From: Oleispirillum sp965228165
GTDB lineage: Bacteria > Pseudomonadota > Alphaproteobacteria > Rhodospirillales > Rhodospirillaceae
Assembly: GCA_965228165.1 (NCBI GenBank)
Contig: CBDDHB010000002.1
Span: forward strand, 1-64,000
Direction of reading: 5' to 3'
DNA length: 64,000 nucleotides
Shown here in pieces: positions 25,701-35,395 of this stretch; within the stretch, counting starts at the first letter, position 1, and each line of letters begins with the position of its first letter. The notes below the pieces were generated by a model. It searched no databases. It was not told where the DNA came from and saw only the letters and a list, made by a program, of their open reading frames with translations. Made by a program: the position numbers and the translations under genes.

Positions 25701-28694
25701 ATGCTGGTGAAACTGATCCGGTTTGAAGAGGAAGCGACGCTGATCATGCGTTCGGGGGTCCAGTTCATGGACTTCGGCCTGAGCCTCGATCCGCGACGGG
25801 AAGACCCCGGCCAGTTCGCGCGCCGCGCCGACGGCTCCGCCGGGCTGATCCGCCTGGAACACGACGCGGCGGCGGATCGCTATCTGCATCCCAACACCCG
25901 CGCCCAGGTTTCTCCCGTCGCCGCCCTGGAAACCCCGCTCGCCGAAAGCCTGGATTTGTTCGCCGAAGTCTGGCTGCCGGTGCCGTTTCCGCGCCAGCAG
26001 GCCGGGGCCTTCGCCCAGGGACCGCGCAACTGGGCGCGGGCGCGGATCGTTCCCCTCGCCCCCGGCGATGACGGCGAAAACGGCCATACCCACCGTATCG
26101 TTCTGGCCTTCGACACCGCGATCGCCGACGCCGAGGTGGCGGGCGCGTCCTATCTGGCGCCGACCAGGGCCGACGTCGAGGGCGGGGCGAAGTTCGCCCT
26201 GTCCTGGAAGGGCGAGGACATGGGCTGGTTCCTCGACCAGCCGTGGGTCGATGGCTGGCTGAAGGAACTGTTCGCCGAGGCCTGCGCCCGCTGTCGCTTC
26301 GCCGACGACGAGATCGCCGGGATGATCGCGGAGCGGCGGCATTTCGCCCATTACCTCAACCTGTTGTGGGTTCTGGGGGCGAAGGTCAGGCCGCCGCGCC
26401 TGAAGATTCTGTCCAACAGCCCGGACGACGTGCACAAGCCGATCCAGGTGGACATGGTGCTGGACGTCGGCAACTCGCGCACCTGCGGCGTCCTGGTCGA
26501 GGACCACCCGCAAGAGGGCAACGGCCTGTCCACCCGCTACGAGCTGGAACTGCGCGACCTTTCCCATCCGCACCGGGTCTACGCCGAGCCCTTCGAAAGT
26601 CGCGTCGAGTTCGCCGAGGCGACCTTCGGCAAGGTCGATCATTCCTGCTTGAGCGGACGCAACGACGCCTTCCTGTGGCCGACCATCGCCCGCGTCGGGG
26701 CGGAGGCGACGCGCCTGGCTGCGCGGCGGCGCGGCACCGAGGGATCGACCGGCCTGTCCAGCCCGAAGCGATACCTGTGGGACGAAAAACGCTTCGAGCC
26801 GGGCTGGCGCTTCAACGACAGCTTCAACAAGTCGGAGACCGAGCCGCTGGCCACTGCGTCGCCCTTCGGCGATCTGATCGACGAAACCGGCGAGGCCCTG
26901 TTCGCCCTGGAACCGGAACGGCAGATTCAGGTCTTCGTGCCGCATTACGCGCGCAGTTCGCTGATGACCTTCATGCTGGCGGAAATCCTGGTTCAGGCGC
27001 TGAACCAGATCAACAGCCCCAGCCAGCGGATGAAGCTGTCCCACGCCAACCTGCCGCGCCAGTTGCGCACCGTGATCCTGACCGTGCCGCCGTCGATGCC
27101 GCTGCCCGAGCGGCAGATTTTCGAGGAACGGATGCGTCAGGCGATCGGTCTGGTGTGGAAGGCTCACGGCTGGCACCCGGCGGACATGGACATCGAGGCC
27201 GAGGAAGGCCGCAAGGCGGCCTGGCCGCCGTTGCCCAACCATCACGCCCGCTGGGACGAGGCGACCTGCGCCCAGGCGGTGTACCTGTATTCCGAGGTGG
27301 TCAACCGTTTCGGCGGCCGGGCGGAGGAATTCTTCCGCGCCGTCGGCGGAGCCCATGGCGGGGAAGCGGGGCGCAAGTTGCGCGTCGCCTCGATCGACGT
27401 CGGCGGCGGCACCACCGATCTGGTGATCTGCGACTATCGCCTGGACGAGGGACGGGGCGGCAACGTCTCGATCCTGCCCGATCAGGTCTTCCGCGACGGC
27501 TTCAAGGTGGCGGGCGACGACATCGTTCACGACGTCATCGTCAAGTTGGTGGTGCCGCGTCTGCGCGAGGCCCTGGCCGAGCATGGCCTCGCCGATCCCG
27601 ATCCGGTGCTCTCCACCCTGATCGGCTCCGAACCCGGCATCGTCCAGGACATGGTGTTGCGCCAGCAGTTGACCTTGCAAGTGCTGCATCCGCTGGGGCT
27701 GGCGCTGCTGAAGTCCTATGAACGCTTCGACCCGGTCGCCGGGGCGGAAACGGTGACGATGACCTTCGCCGAGGCGCTGGCCGGGCGCGACGCGCCTTCG
27801 CCCGAGGTGCTGGCCTATTTCGCCGCCGGGGTCCGCCGCGCCGCGCCGGGCGTTTCCTCCGATTTCGACCTGATGGCGGTGCGCCTGCCCTTCGACATGG
27901 CGGCGCTGCACGCCCTGTTCGTCGGCGACAAGATGGAAATCGGGCGGACGATCTGTTCCCTGTGCGAGGTCGTCTATCTGCACGCCTGCGACGTCCTTCT
28001 GCTGACCGGGCGTCCGACCTGTCTGCCCGGGGTGCAGGCGCTGTTCCGGGGGCTTCTCGCCCTGCCGCCGGATCGGGTAGTGCCGATGCACCATTACCGC
28101 ACCGGCAACTGGTATCCCTTCCATCGCGGCGGCCGTATCGAGGATCCCAAGACCACCGCTGCGGTGGGCGCCATGCTGTGCGTGCTGGGGCAGGGGCGTA
28201 TCCCCAATTTCTTCTTCCACGCCAATGCCTTTTGCAGCTATTCGACGGTCCGCACCATCGGCCTTCTCGATCAGAACATGACGATCAAGGACGAGGACGT
28301 CTATTATCGCGACGTCGATCTGGACAACGCCGACTACGACTTTCCCGAGGACGTCGATTTCGAGGTGCGGGGTCGCATGGTCCTGGGGTTCCGGCAGTTG
28401 AACGCGGCGCGCTGGGGGGCGAGCCCGCTCTACATGATCGACTTCGCGGGCGGCGACGACAACAAGGCGCGCAAGGCCATCTATGGCGGCAAGGACGGCG
28501 GTTCGGTGCTTAAGGTGAAGCTTCGGCGCAGGGTGTCGAGGAAGGTGGATCGCGTGGAATTCGCCGAGGTATCGCTGGCCGACGGCTCGGGCCCGGTGTC
28601 GCGCGGCGCCCTGACGATCAGTCTGTTCACCCTGCCGACCTTCGGCGCGGGGGAACAGAGCCATTGGCTCGATACCGGCAGCATCATCCGTTGA
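25701..28694 (+). CDS. SrfB-like protein, Hsp70/actin-fold ATPase
   Basis: 997 residues. The N-terminus MLVKLIRFEEEATLIMRSGV is the usual SrfB start, so the ATG at 25701 is preferred over 25662. Two actin/Hsp70-type nucleotide loops are visible: phosphate-1 DVGNSRTCG at 255-263 and phosphate-2 DVGGGTTDL at 566-574, about 310 residues apart, as expected for the two halves of the fold. No membrane segment is seen. SrfB family proteins are named from Salmonella as putative virulence factors. Their biochemical role is unclear. An ATP-driven switch or filament partnered with the downstream GTPase is my inference. Confidence 0.82.
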   Translation: MLVKLIRFEEEATLIMRSGVQFMDFGLSLDPRREDPGQFARRADGSAGLIRLEHDAAADRYLHPNTRAQVSPVAALETPLAESLDLFAEVWLPVPFPRQQAGAFAQGPRNWARARIVPLAPGDDGENGHTHRIVLAFDTAIADAEVAGASYLAPTRADVEGGAKFALSWKGEDMGWFLDQPWVDGWLKELFAEACARCRFADDEIAGMIAERRHFAHYLNLLWVLGAKVRPPRLKILSNSPDDVHKPIQVDMVLDVGNSRTCGVLVEDHPQEGNGLSTRYELELRDLSHPHRVYAEPFESRVEFAEATFGKVDHSCLSGRNDAFLWPTIARVGAEATRLAARRRGTEGSTGLSSPKRYLWDEKRFEPGWRFNDSFNKSETEPLATASPFGDLIDETGEALFALEPERQIQVFVPHYARSSLMTFMLAEILVQALNQINSPSQRMKLSHANLPRQLRTVILTVPPSMPLPERQIFEERMRQAIGLVWKAHGWHPADMDIEAEEGRKAAWPPLPNHHARWDEATCAQAVYLYSEVVNRFGGRAEEFFRAVGGAHGGEAGRKLRVASIDVGGGTTDLVICDYRLDEGRGGNVSILPDQVFRDGFKVAGDDIVHDVIVKLVVPRLREALAEHGLADPDPVLSTLIGSEPGIVQDMVLRQQLTLQVLHPLGLALLKSYERFDPVAGAETVTMTFAEALAGRDAPSPEVLAYFAAGVRRAAPGVSSDFDLMAVRLPFDMAALHALFVGDKMEIGRTICSLCEVVYLHACDVLLLTGRPTCLPGVQALFRGLLALPPDRVVPMHHYRTGNWYPFHRGGRIEDPKTTAAVGAMLCVLGQGRIPNFFFHANAFCSYSTVRTIGLLDQNMTIKDEDVYYRDVDLDNADYDFPEDVDFEVRGRMVLGFRQLNAARWGASPLYMIDFAGGDDNKARKAIYGGKDGGSVLKVKLRRRVSRKVDRVEFAEVSLADGSGPVSRGALTISLFTLPTFGAGEQSHWLDTGSIIR

Positions 28695-28711
28695 ACGGGA
28701 GGACGGACGTC

Positions 28712-31372
28712 GTGACCTTGACTCCAGAACGACTGATCGGGCGGTGCGCGGCGGCGGTCGCCGGTTCGCGGGCGGCGGAAGCCTGGGTGGCCGAGGCCCG
28801 CGCCAATAGCGAAAGTCTGGACCGCAGCGCCGACGGGCTGATCGAACGCCTGCGCCGTACCCGCATTCAGGCGCGGCGTCTGGGGGCGGCGGCGGGACGG
28901 CCGATGGCGGTGGGATTCTTCGGCCTGTCGCAGGCGGGCAAGTCGTACCTGATTTCCGCCCTGGCGCGCGGCGCCGACGGCAGCCTGGAAACCCTGATGG
29001 ACGGGGAGCGTCTGAACTTCATCAGCCACGTCAATCCTCCGGGCGGCGGCAAGGAGGCGACCGGCATCGTCACCCGCTTCACCCGCCAGTCGGCGCAGGG
29101 TCCGGCGGGTTTTCCGGTGGCGCTGTCGCTGCTGTCCGAGGCCGACCTGATCAAGATCATCGGCAATACCTTCTTCCTCGACTTCGATCGCGAGAAACGA
29201 AAGGACGGCTTCGACGCCGACCGCCTGCGGGCCCATCTGGCGCCCTTCGCCAAGCTGGCGCGCGACCGCGAGACGGGCGGGCTGTCCGCCGACGACGTGA
29301 TCGATGTGATGGACTATTTCGTCAAGCGGTTCCCCTCGTCGATGGAGGCGTTCGCCGCCAACTTCTGGAAGGCGGCGACGCAATTGGCTCCACGGTTGGC
29401 GCCGCGCGAGCGGGCGGAGATGTTCTCCCCCCTGTGGGGCGGGGTGGAGGAGCTCACCGCCGCCTACGTCCGCCTGCAAGGCGGCCTGTCCCGCCTGGGC
29501 CATGCCGCGCACGTGCATGCGGAACTCGCCGCCCTGGTCAAGCCGGACGGGGTGGGCGGCTACACCCAGGCCGACAGCATCATGAACGTCGATATGCTGG
29601 CCCGCCTGGGCCGCGACGACGCCGATCTGGTCAACGTCGCGCCGGTGATCGACGGCGACGTCCGCTCGTCGGTGGGAATCCCGCGCTCGATGCTGGCGGC
29701 GCTGGCGCGCGAGATGACCTTCGCCCTGGCCGAGCCGCCCCAGGCCAAGATGCTGGAAACCGTCGATCTGCTGGACTTTCCCGGCTATCGCGGTCGGCTC
29801 AAGGTCGGCAACCTCAAGGAAGTGGCGGAGCGCCTGGACGGACGCGATCCGGTGGCGGAGCTGATCCTGCGCGGCAAGGTCGCCTATCTGTTCGAACGAT
29901 ATACCGACGACCAGGAAATGAACGTCCTGGTGATGTGCACCCCCAGTCACAAGCAGTCCGACGTGCAGGACATCGGCGGCCCGCTGACCGAATGGATCGC
30001 CTCCACCCAGGGGGAGACGCCCGCGGTCCGCGCGGCGCGCAAGCCCGGCCTGATCTGGGCGGTGACCATGTTCGACATGCGTCTGGCACCCAAGCCCGAC
30101 GAGACCGAGGACCTGATCCGCAACAGCTGGCACGGCATGATGCGCATGGTCCTGCTGGAAAAGTTCGAACAGTTCGAATGGGTCGGCGAGTGGACACCGA
30201 AACGCCCCTTCGACAATCTGTTCCTGGTGCGCAAGCCGGGGATGGCGGCGGGGGTGATTCGCGCCGACGGGCGGCGCGAGACCGAGATCGAACCCGCCCA
30301 GGCGGATCGCCTAGCGCTGTTGCGTCGCACCTTCGTCGCCGACCCCACGGTGAACAGGCATATCGGCGATCCGGCGGCGGCGTGGGACGCGATGATGGCC
30401 CTGGACGACGGCGGCATGGCGGCGTTGCTGGCCTATCTGGAACAGGTGGCGAAACCCGAGGCGAAGTTCGGCCGCATCGCCGAGTTGGTGGATACCCTGG
30501 TCCGCCGTCTGGTCGAGGGCGATCTTGGCGCCTATCGCTTCCGCGAGGGCGAGGCCGCGCTTAGGCAAAAGCAGGATATCGCCAAGCGGGTTACCGCCGC
30601 CCTGGCCGCGCGCCCCTTCATGCTGGGCGAATTGTTGGCTCTGATGCAGCCGACGCTGGAACATGTGCGCGGCCTCTACCTCAGCACCGAGGAGGCGGCA
30701 CGGGACGAGGAAACCCAGGCGCCCAGCCAGGGGGGCGGCTTCGTCAGCCTGGATCTGGAAGTGCCGGTCGCCGACGCGCTGCCGGAGGCCGAGATGTTGC
30801 CGGAGAATCGGGCGGCGCGCGCCTTCGTGCGGGCGTTGCTGTCGGACTGGCAGGCGCGCCTGCGCGGCCTGCCGCGCAACGCCGACGTGGTGCGCTTCCT
30901 GCAACTGCCCGAGAAGGAACTGGAGGATCTGGTGAAGGAGGTGATCTCCGGCGCCGGACGACTCAAGGTGGAGGGCCGTCTGGTCGAGCGCTTGCGCGAG
31001 GCCGAGGACCGCGCCGGAACCACCCGGGCGCGGCTGGCCGATCAGCAGGCCCTGGTGGCGCGCGCGGTCATCGCCGAGTACGTCGATACCCTGGGATTCG
31101 GCGATATGCCGGAAGACAAGCGACCGGAATCCAGCCGCATTCCCAAGCATCGGTTGTTCGCCGCGCCGCCCGAGGTCAAGCCGTTTACCCTTGCCGAACG
31201 CCCCTTGAACTATCCGGCGATCCGCATTTGCGACTGGCTGGACGCCTTTGCCGCCGGTGCGTTGGAAAACATCACCCAGGACGAGGGACGCGAAATCAGC
31301 CTGGAACAGAGCCGACGCCTGGACGACATCCTGCGGGCGGTTGAGTCGGGCGGTGAAGAGGAGGCAAGATAG
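28712..31372 (+). CDS. SrfC-like protein, dynamin-like P-loop GTPase
   Basis: 886 residues from the GTG at 28712, which has GGGAGG just upstream. An ATG at 28664 overlapping srfB is less likely. The GTPase motifs are Walker A GLSQAGKS (71-78), G3 DFPGYRGR (355-362, after DLL) and a possible G4 TMFD. The long insert between G1 and G3 and the helical C-terminal half fit SrfC. No signal or membrane helix is seen. It follows SrfB by 17 bases, so the two are almost certainly made together. Called a putative virulence effector in Salmonella. Here the organism and setting make an envelope function equally plausible. Confidence 0.8.
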   Translation: MTLTPERLIGRCAAAVAGSRAAEAWVAEARANSESLDRSADGLIERLRRTRIQARRLGAAAGRPMAVGFFGLSQAGKSYLISALARGADGSLETLMDGERLNFISHVNPPGGGKEATGIVTRFTRQSAQGPAGFPVALSLLSEADLIKIIGNTFFLDFDREKRKDGFDADRLRAHLAPFAKLARDRETGGLSADDVIDVMDYFVKRFPSSMEAFAANFWKAATQLAPRLAPRERAEMFSPLWGGVEELTAAYVRLQGGLSRLGHAAHVHAELAALVKPDGVGGYTQADSIMNVDMLARLGRDDADLVNVAPVIDGDVRSSVGIPRSMLAALAREMTFALAEPPQAKMLETVDLLDFPGYRGRLKVGNLKEVAERLDGRDPVAELILRGKVAYLFERYTDDQEMNVLVMCTPSHKQSDVQDIGGPLTEWIASTQGETPAVRAARKPGLIWAVTMFDMRLAPKPDETEDLIRNSWHGMMRMVLLEKFEQFEWVGEWTPKRPFDNLFLVRKPGMAAGVIRADGRRETEIEPAQADRLALLRRTFVADPTVNRHIGDPAAAWDAMMALDDGGMAALLAYLEQVAKPEAKFGRIAELVDTLVRRLVEGDLGAYRFREGEAALRQKQDIAKRVTAALAARPFMLGELLALMQPTLEHVRGLYLSTEEAARDEETQAPSQGGGFVSLDLEVPVADALPEAEMLPENRAARAFVRALLSDWQARLRGLPRNADVVRFLQLPEKELEDLVKEVISGAGRLKVEGRLVERLREAEDRAGTTRARLADQQALVARAVIAEYVDTLGFGDMPEDKRPESSRIPKHRLFAAPPEVKPFTLAERPLNYPAIRICDWLDAFAAGALENITQDEGREISLEQSRRLDDILRAVESGGEEEAR

Positions 31373-31375
31373 GCC

Positions 31376-32500
31376 ATGGCGATCCGATGGGAACTCACCG
31401 CCGACGCGGCGCGCGGGCCGGGTTTCGGCCTGCTCAAGGCGGCGGGGCTGCCGCCGGTTTCGGGGCCGGTGCGGCTGTGGGTGCAGCGCAATCAGGGGGC
31501 GGAGCCCTATCTGGGGCGGGGCCGCGCCTGGGCGACCCAGCCGGTCTATCATGAACTGCCGCCTCCGGTGGTTCTGGATGGCTTTCCGGCGTTTTCCCTG
31601 GGGCCGGATCTGGTCGATCCGATCGCTCTGCTGCCGCCCAACTGCATGGTGCTGATCGGCTTCGAGACCGACGGCGCGAAGGATCAGGGGCGGGTGACGA
31701 TCCGCCGCCTGTTGCCGTCCGTGGCGGCGGGCGAGGGGAACTCCGCCGCGTCCGACGTGGTGCGCCACGATTCGCCGCCGCCGCCGCTGTCCGTCGCGCC
31801 CGCCCCCGAGCCCGAACCCGCGCCCGAGCCGGTCGTCGAAGCGCCGGTCGTCGAACCGTTGGCCGCCGAACCCCGGATCGCCGATCCGGCGGTGCTGGTG
31901 GACGCGCCGAAAACCAGGCTGTCGCCCGCCGTTCTGGCGATGATCGCGGCGCTGCTGCTGGTCGGCGGCGCGGGCGGTCTGTATTTCGCCGGTCTGCCGC
32001 CCTTCGCGGCGAAGACCGCCGAGCCGACGCGCGAGGTGGCTCCGGTTGCCGCCAAGCCGGTGGACGCCTCCGCCGACGGCGCGATCGACAGCCGCGAGGC
32101 TCTGGCCCGCTATCTCGCCGCCAATCCCGCCGCCGAGGCGGCGTTCGCCAAGGCGAAGGAGTTGGAAGGCCAGGGCAAGCGCGACTTCGCCATGTTGATC
32201 TATCAGTACGCCTCGCGCCAGGGCAGCGCCGCCGCGTCGCTGACCCTGGGGCGGATGTACGATCCCGACACCTGGAGCAAGGACACCAGTCCGATGGAGC
32301 GGCCCGACGCCGAAACCGCCGCCTATTGGTACGAACCGGCGGCGCGGGCGGGCGATGTCGAGGCGCAGCGCCGCCTGGGCAAGATATTGGTCGCCCTGCC
32401 GCAGGGCGGCATCCAGAAGGAGAAGGGCAAGGAGTGGCTGTCCAAGGCCGCCGAGGCGGGCGACGCCGAGGCGAAGTCCCTGCTCGCCGCCCTGAAGTGA
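31376..32500 (+). CDS. Single-pass membrane protein with C-terminal Sel1-like repeats
   Basis: 374 residues. An N-terminal cytoplasmic domain (1-115) without recognised family, a Pro/Glu linker, one membrane helix (about 183-205) and periplasmic Sel1/TPR-like helical repeats (about 250-374, e.g. AAYWYEPAARAGDVEAQRRL). It starts 4 bases after the SrfC gene, with GAGGCAAGATAGGCC upstream as ribosome site. Sel1 repeats are protein-binding scaffolds. It is the third single-pass protein of the locus with a cytoplasmic head and a periplasmic domain. Confidence 0.65.
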   Translation: MAIRWELTADAARGPGFGLLKAAGLPPVSGPVRLWVQRNQGAEPYLGRGRAWATQPVYHELPPPVVLDGFPAFSLGPDLVDPIALLPPNCMVLIGFETDGAKDQGRVTIRRLLPSVAAGEGNSAASDVVRHDSPPPPLSVAPAPEPEPAPEPVVEAPVVEPLAAEPRIADPAVLVDAPKTRLSPAVLAMIAALLLVGGAGGLYFAGLPPFAAKTAEPTREVAPVAAKPVDASADGAIDSREALARYLAANPAAEAAFAKAKELEGQGKRDFAMLIYQYASRQGSAAASLTLGRMYDPDTWSKDTSPMERPDAETAAYWYEPAARAGDVEAQRRLGKILVALPQGGIQKEKGKEWLSKAAEAGDAEAKSLLAALK

Positions 32501-32508
32501 GGTTCGTC

Positions 32509-34482
32509 ATGCGCCGTGCCGCCGCCGTTCTTGCGCTTGCCCTGCTGCCGGTCTTCGCCGCCGCTCCGGCGGTCGCCGCCGACCGTGCGCCGTTGCTGAT
32601 GGAAGGCAAAAAGACCCTTTACCAGCGGGTGCTGACCCGTCCCGGCGCGACCCTGAAGCGCGAGGCGGGCGACGGCCCCGGCGCCAAGCAACCTGCGTTG
32701 ACGCGGTTCTATGTCTATGGCCGCAAGACGGTGAACGGCGCGGAGTGGCTGGAAGTCGGCCTGACCGCCAAGGGCAAGGCCGACGGCTGGCTGGCCGCCG
32801 ACTTCACCTTGCCCTGGAAGCAGCAGTTGGCGCTGTCCTTCACCAATCCGGCGGGGCGGGACCGTGCGCTTTTGTTCCGTGGCCGCGCCGATCTGCTGCC
32901 GCTTCTGGAAGCCGACGCGCCCGGCAAGGCGGAAGCGCCGTTGCGTAAGGCGGTGGAGGCGGGCAAGGCCGAGCCGCGCGTCGTCTCCATCGAGCCCGCC
33001 GCCTATGTGGACATTGCGAAAAAGTTCTATCTGCTGCCGATCCTCTCCGCCGAGGAAACCTTTACCGGCGACGGCCACCGCGTCCGCGTGCTCGAGGTCG
33101 CTTCCGTCTCCCGGCAGGACGAGGCGGCGAAGCCCGCCGCCAAGCCCGCCGACGCCAGTGCCAATCTGCGCAACTTCGGCGCGGCGGTGGTCTTCGTCAT
33201 CGACAGCACGGTGTCGATGGGCCCCTATATCGACCGCACCCGCGAGGCGGTGCGCCGCATCGCCGACCGGGTGGAAAAGGCGGGTCTGGGGGACCGGGTG
33301 AAGTTCGGGCTGGTCGCCTTCCGCTCCAACCTCGACGCCCAGCCGAAACTGGAATACGTCAGCCGTCTCTACGCCGACCCCGCCACGGTGAAGGACGGCA
33401 AGGATTTCCTCGCCAAGGTGGCGTCGCTGAAACCCGCCACGGTCTCCACCCCTCGCTTCTCCGAGGACGCCTTCGCCGGGGTGATGGAGGCGCTGACCAA
33501 GGTCAACTGGAACGCCTTCGGCGGGCGCTACGTGGTGCTGATCTCCGACGCCGGAGCCTTGAAGGGCGGCGATCCGCTGTCGTCCACCAAGCTGGACGCC
33601 GAACAGGTCCGCCTGGAGGCGCAGCATCGCGGCGTCGCCGTCTATTCCCTGCACCTCAAGACCCCCAAGGGCGCGGCCAACCATGCCGAGGCGGAAGCCC
33701 AGTACACCGCCCTGTCCACCCACCCGCTGGTGCCGCGTCCGCTTTACTACGGCGTGCCGGTGGGCTCGGTCGAAGCCTTCGGCCAGATCGTCGATTCCTT
33801 AAGCGACGCCATCGTCGCCCAGGTCAACGCCGCCTATCGCGGCGAGGCGGCGCCCGGCGCGGCCCGCACCTCCGACCCCGCCTACCTGAAAGGCGGCGAA
33901 AAGGCCGAGGATCGCATCCGCCTGGATACCGCGATGCTCGGCCACGCGATGCAGCTGGCCTACCTCGGCCGGGTCGAGGGAACCTCCGCCCCGCCGCTGT
34001 TCCGCGCCTGGATCGCCGACCGATCCCTCGCCCAGCCCGATACCCCGACCACCGAGGTCCGCATCCTGCTGACCAAGAACCAGTTGAGCGACATGCGCCA
34101 GGTGCTCACCGGCATCGCCGAGGTCGGACAGGCGGCGCAGCTTTCCCCCGCCGACTTCTTCTCGCGGATGCGCTCGGTCGCCGCCACCCTGGGGCGCGAC
34201 CCCAACGCGGTCAACGACCCCAAGGCGGCGAAGCTGGCCGACCTCGGCCTGATGGGCGAATACCTGGACGGACTGCCCTACCGCAGCAAGGTGCTCGACC
34301 TCGACCAGCAAACCTGGTCCAGTTGGTCGATCGCCCAGCAGCAGGCCTTCCTCGACGAGGTCAACCGCAAGCTCCGCCTCTACCAGATCGTCCACGACGA
34401 TACCGACCGCTGGGTCGCCCTGGATACCGGCGCCGACCCCGGCGAGGCGGTCTGCGCCCTGCCGCTCGACGCCCTGCCATGA
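32509..34482 (+). CDS. Secreted VWA protein, PpkA C-terminal-like, no kinase domain
   Basis: 657 residues. Signal peptide 1-24 (cut after AVAA). Residues 30-110 look SH3-like and carry GWLAADFTLPWKQQL, then FTNPAGR, a combination I associate with the extracytoplasmic part of the type VI kinase PpkA. A VWA domain follows from about 227 with a non-classical metal site DSTVSM (232-237), then an about 250-residue C-terminal region. There is no Ser/Thr kinase domain. It begins 8 bases after the Sel1 gene. It resembles the sensory half of PpkA freed from its kinase. Confidence 0.65.
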   Translation: MRRAAAVLALALLPVFAAAPAVAADRAPLLMEGKKTLYQRVLTRPGATLKREAGDGPGAKQPALTRFYVYGRKTVNGAEWLEVGLTAKGKADGWLAADFTLPWKQQLALSFTNPAGRDRALLFRGRADLLPLLEADAPGKAEAPLRKAVEAGKAEPRVVSIEPAAYVDIAKKFYLLPILSAEETFTGDGHRVRVLEVASVSRQDEAAKPAAKPADASANLRNFGAAVVFVIDSTVSMGPYIDRTREAVRRIADRVEKAGLGDRVKFGLVAFRSNLDAQPKLEYVSRLYADPATVKDGKDFLAKVASLKPATVSTPRFSEDAFAGVMEALTKVNWNAFGGRYVVLISDAGALKGGDPLSSTKLDAEQVRLEAQHRGVAVYSLHLKTPKGAANHAEAEAQYTALSTHPLVPRPLYYGVPVGSVEAFGQIVDSLSDAIVAQVNAAYRGEAAPGAARTSDPAYLKGGEKAEDRIRLDTAMLGHAMQLAYLGRVEGTSAPPLFRAWIADRSLAQPDTPTTEVRILLTKNQLSDMRQVLTGIAEVGQAAQLSPADFFSRMRSVAATLGRDPNAVNDPKAAKLADLGLMGEYLDGLPYRSKVLDLDQQTWSSWSIAQQQAFLDEVNRKLRLYQIVHDDTDRWVALDTGADPGEAVCALPLDALP

Positions 34483-34500
34483 ACCGGGGAACCGGCATTG

Positions 34501-34670
34501 CGGCGGGGCTATCGCCCCGCGCCCCATCCGGGGCGATGCCCCGGACCTCCTTTTGTTTTGTTTCGCGCGCAGCGCAATCGCGTGGCTTCGGCATGAATAT
34601 CTCCGCTTCGCGGAAAAACGCATGGGGTCCGGGGTCCGCGACCCCGGCGGGTGTGGGCGGAGCCCACGCA
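34501..34670. repeat. Mosaic palindromic intergenic repeat, copy 1
   Basis: The 208-base gap before the ABC ATPase gene is filled with short palindromes: GGGGC/GCCCC pairs, a TTTTGTTTTG stretch, CGCGCAGCGCAATCG, TCCGCTTCGCGGA and a final GGGCGGAGCCC. The 26 bases at 34622-34647 (GGGGTCCGGGGTCCGCGACC core) are identical to 36747-36772, and the order of blocks is the same in both. This is a dispersed repeat type, not a unique regulatory region. Confidence 0.7.
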
Positions 34671-34690
34671 TCTTGCGCGGAGTTGCCGTT

Positions 34691-35395
34691 ATGACCCTGC
34701 TGGAGATCGCGGGCGCGCGGTGTCGCCGCGGCGGGGCGGGCGGTTTCGTCATGGAGATTCCGGCGTTTTCCCTGAATGCGGGGGAGGCGGCGGCGATCAC
34801 CGGGGCGAGCGGCAGCGGCAAGAGCACCGCGCTCGACATGCTGGGGCTGGTGCTGCGGCCCGAGGCGGCGGAGAGGTTCGTTTTTTCCGGCGCGGACGCG
34901 GCGGCGGCGTGGCGGGCGGGGAATGCGGACGCCTTGGCCGGGCTGCGGGCGCGGCATGTCGGGTATATCCTGCAGACCGGCGGACTGCTGCCGTTCCTCG
35001 ACGTGCGTGGCAACATCGGCCTGTCGCCCGCTCTCTTGGGCGGCGCGCCCGACCGCGCCCATGTCGCCCGGCTGGTCGAGGTTCTGGGGCTCGGCCCGCA
35101 TCTGGCGAAGATGCCCGCGCAGTTGTCGATCGGCGAGCGCCAGCGCGCCGCCATCGCCCGCGCCCTGGCGCACCGCCCGGCGTTGCTGCTGGCCGACGAG
35201 CCGACAGCGTCCCTCGACCCGGTGAACGCGGCGGCGGTGCTGGAATTGCTGCTGGCGCTGGTCAAGGAGATGGGCACCGCCCTGGTGCTGGTCAGCCACG
35301 ACTGGGGACGGGTCGCCCAGCTTGATCTGGTCCGCTATCGCACCGTCGCGGCGGCGGGCGGCGGGGTTCTGGTCGCGGCGGAGGGCGCGGCATGA
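34691..35395 (+). CDS. ABC transporter ATPase, TagT/LolD-like
   Basis: A 234-residue nucleotide-binding subunit: Walker A GASGSGKST (about residue 38), signature LSIGERQRAAIARA, Walker B LLLADEPTASLD and H-loop VSHD. The signature is LSIGE rather than LSGGE. It overlaps the permease gene by 4 bases (ATGA). LolD/MacB-type ATPases power lipoprotein or mechanotransmission systems. TagT of the Pseudomonas type VI regulatory set belongs to this class. Context (PpkA-like upstream, TagR-like and lipoproteins downstream) favours the TagT role. Confidence 0.78.
   Translation: MTLLEIAGARCRRGGAGGFVMEIPAFSLNAGEAAAITGASGSGKSTALDMLGLVLRPEAAERFVFSGADAAAAWRAGNADALAGLRARHVGYILQTGGLLPFLDVRGNIGLSPALLGGAPDRAHVARLVEVLGLGPHLAKMPAQLSIGERQRAAIARALAHRPALLLADEPTASLDPVNAAAVLELLLALVKEMGTALVLVSHDWGRVAQLDLVRYRTVAAAGGGVLVAAEGAA

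Noticed and set aside
25647..28664. 1005-residue open frame antisense to srfB, and other long antisense frames across the window
   Set aside because: Composition and lack of family motifs show shadow frames of GC-rich genes. The sense strands carry the conserved motifs.
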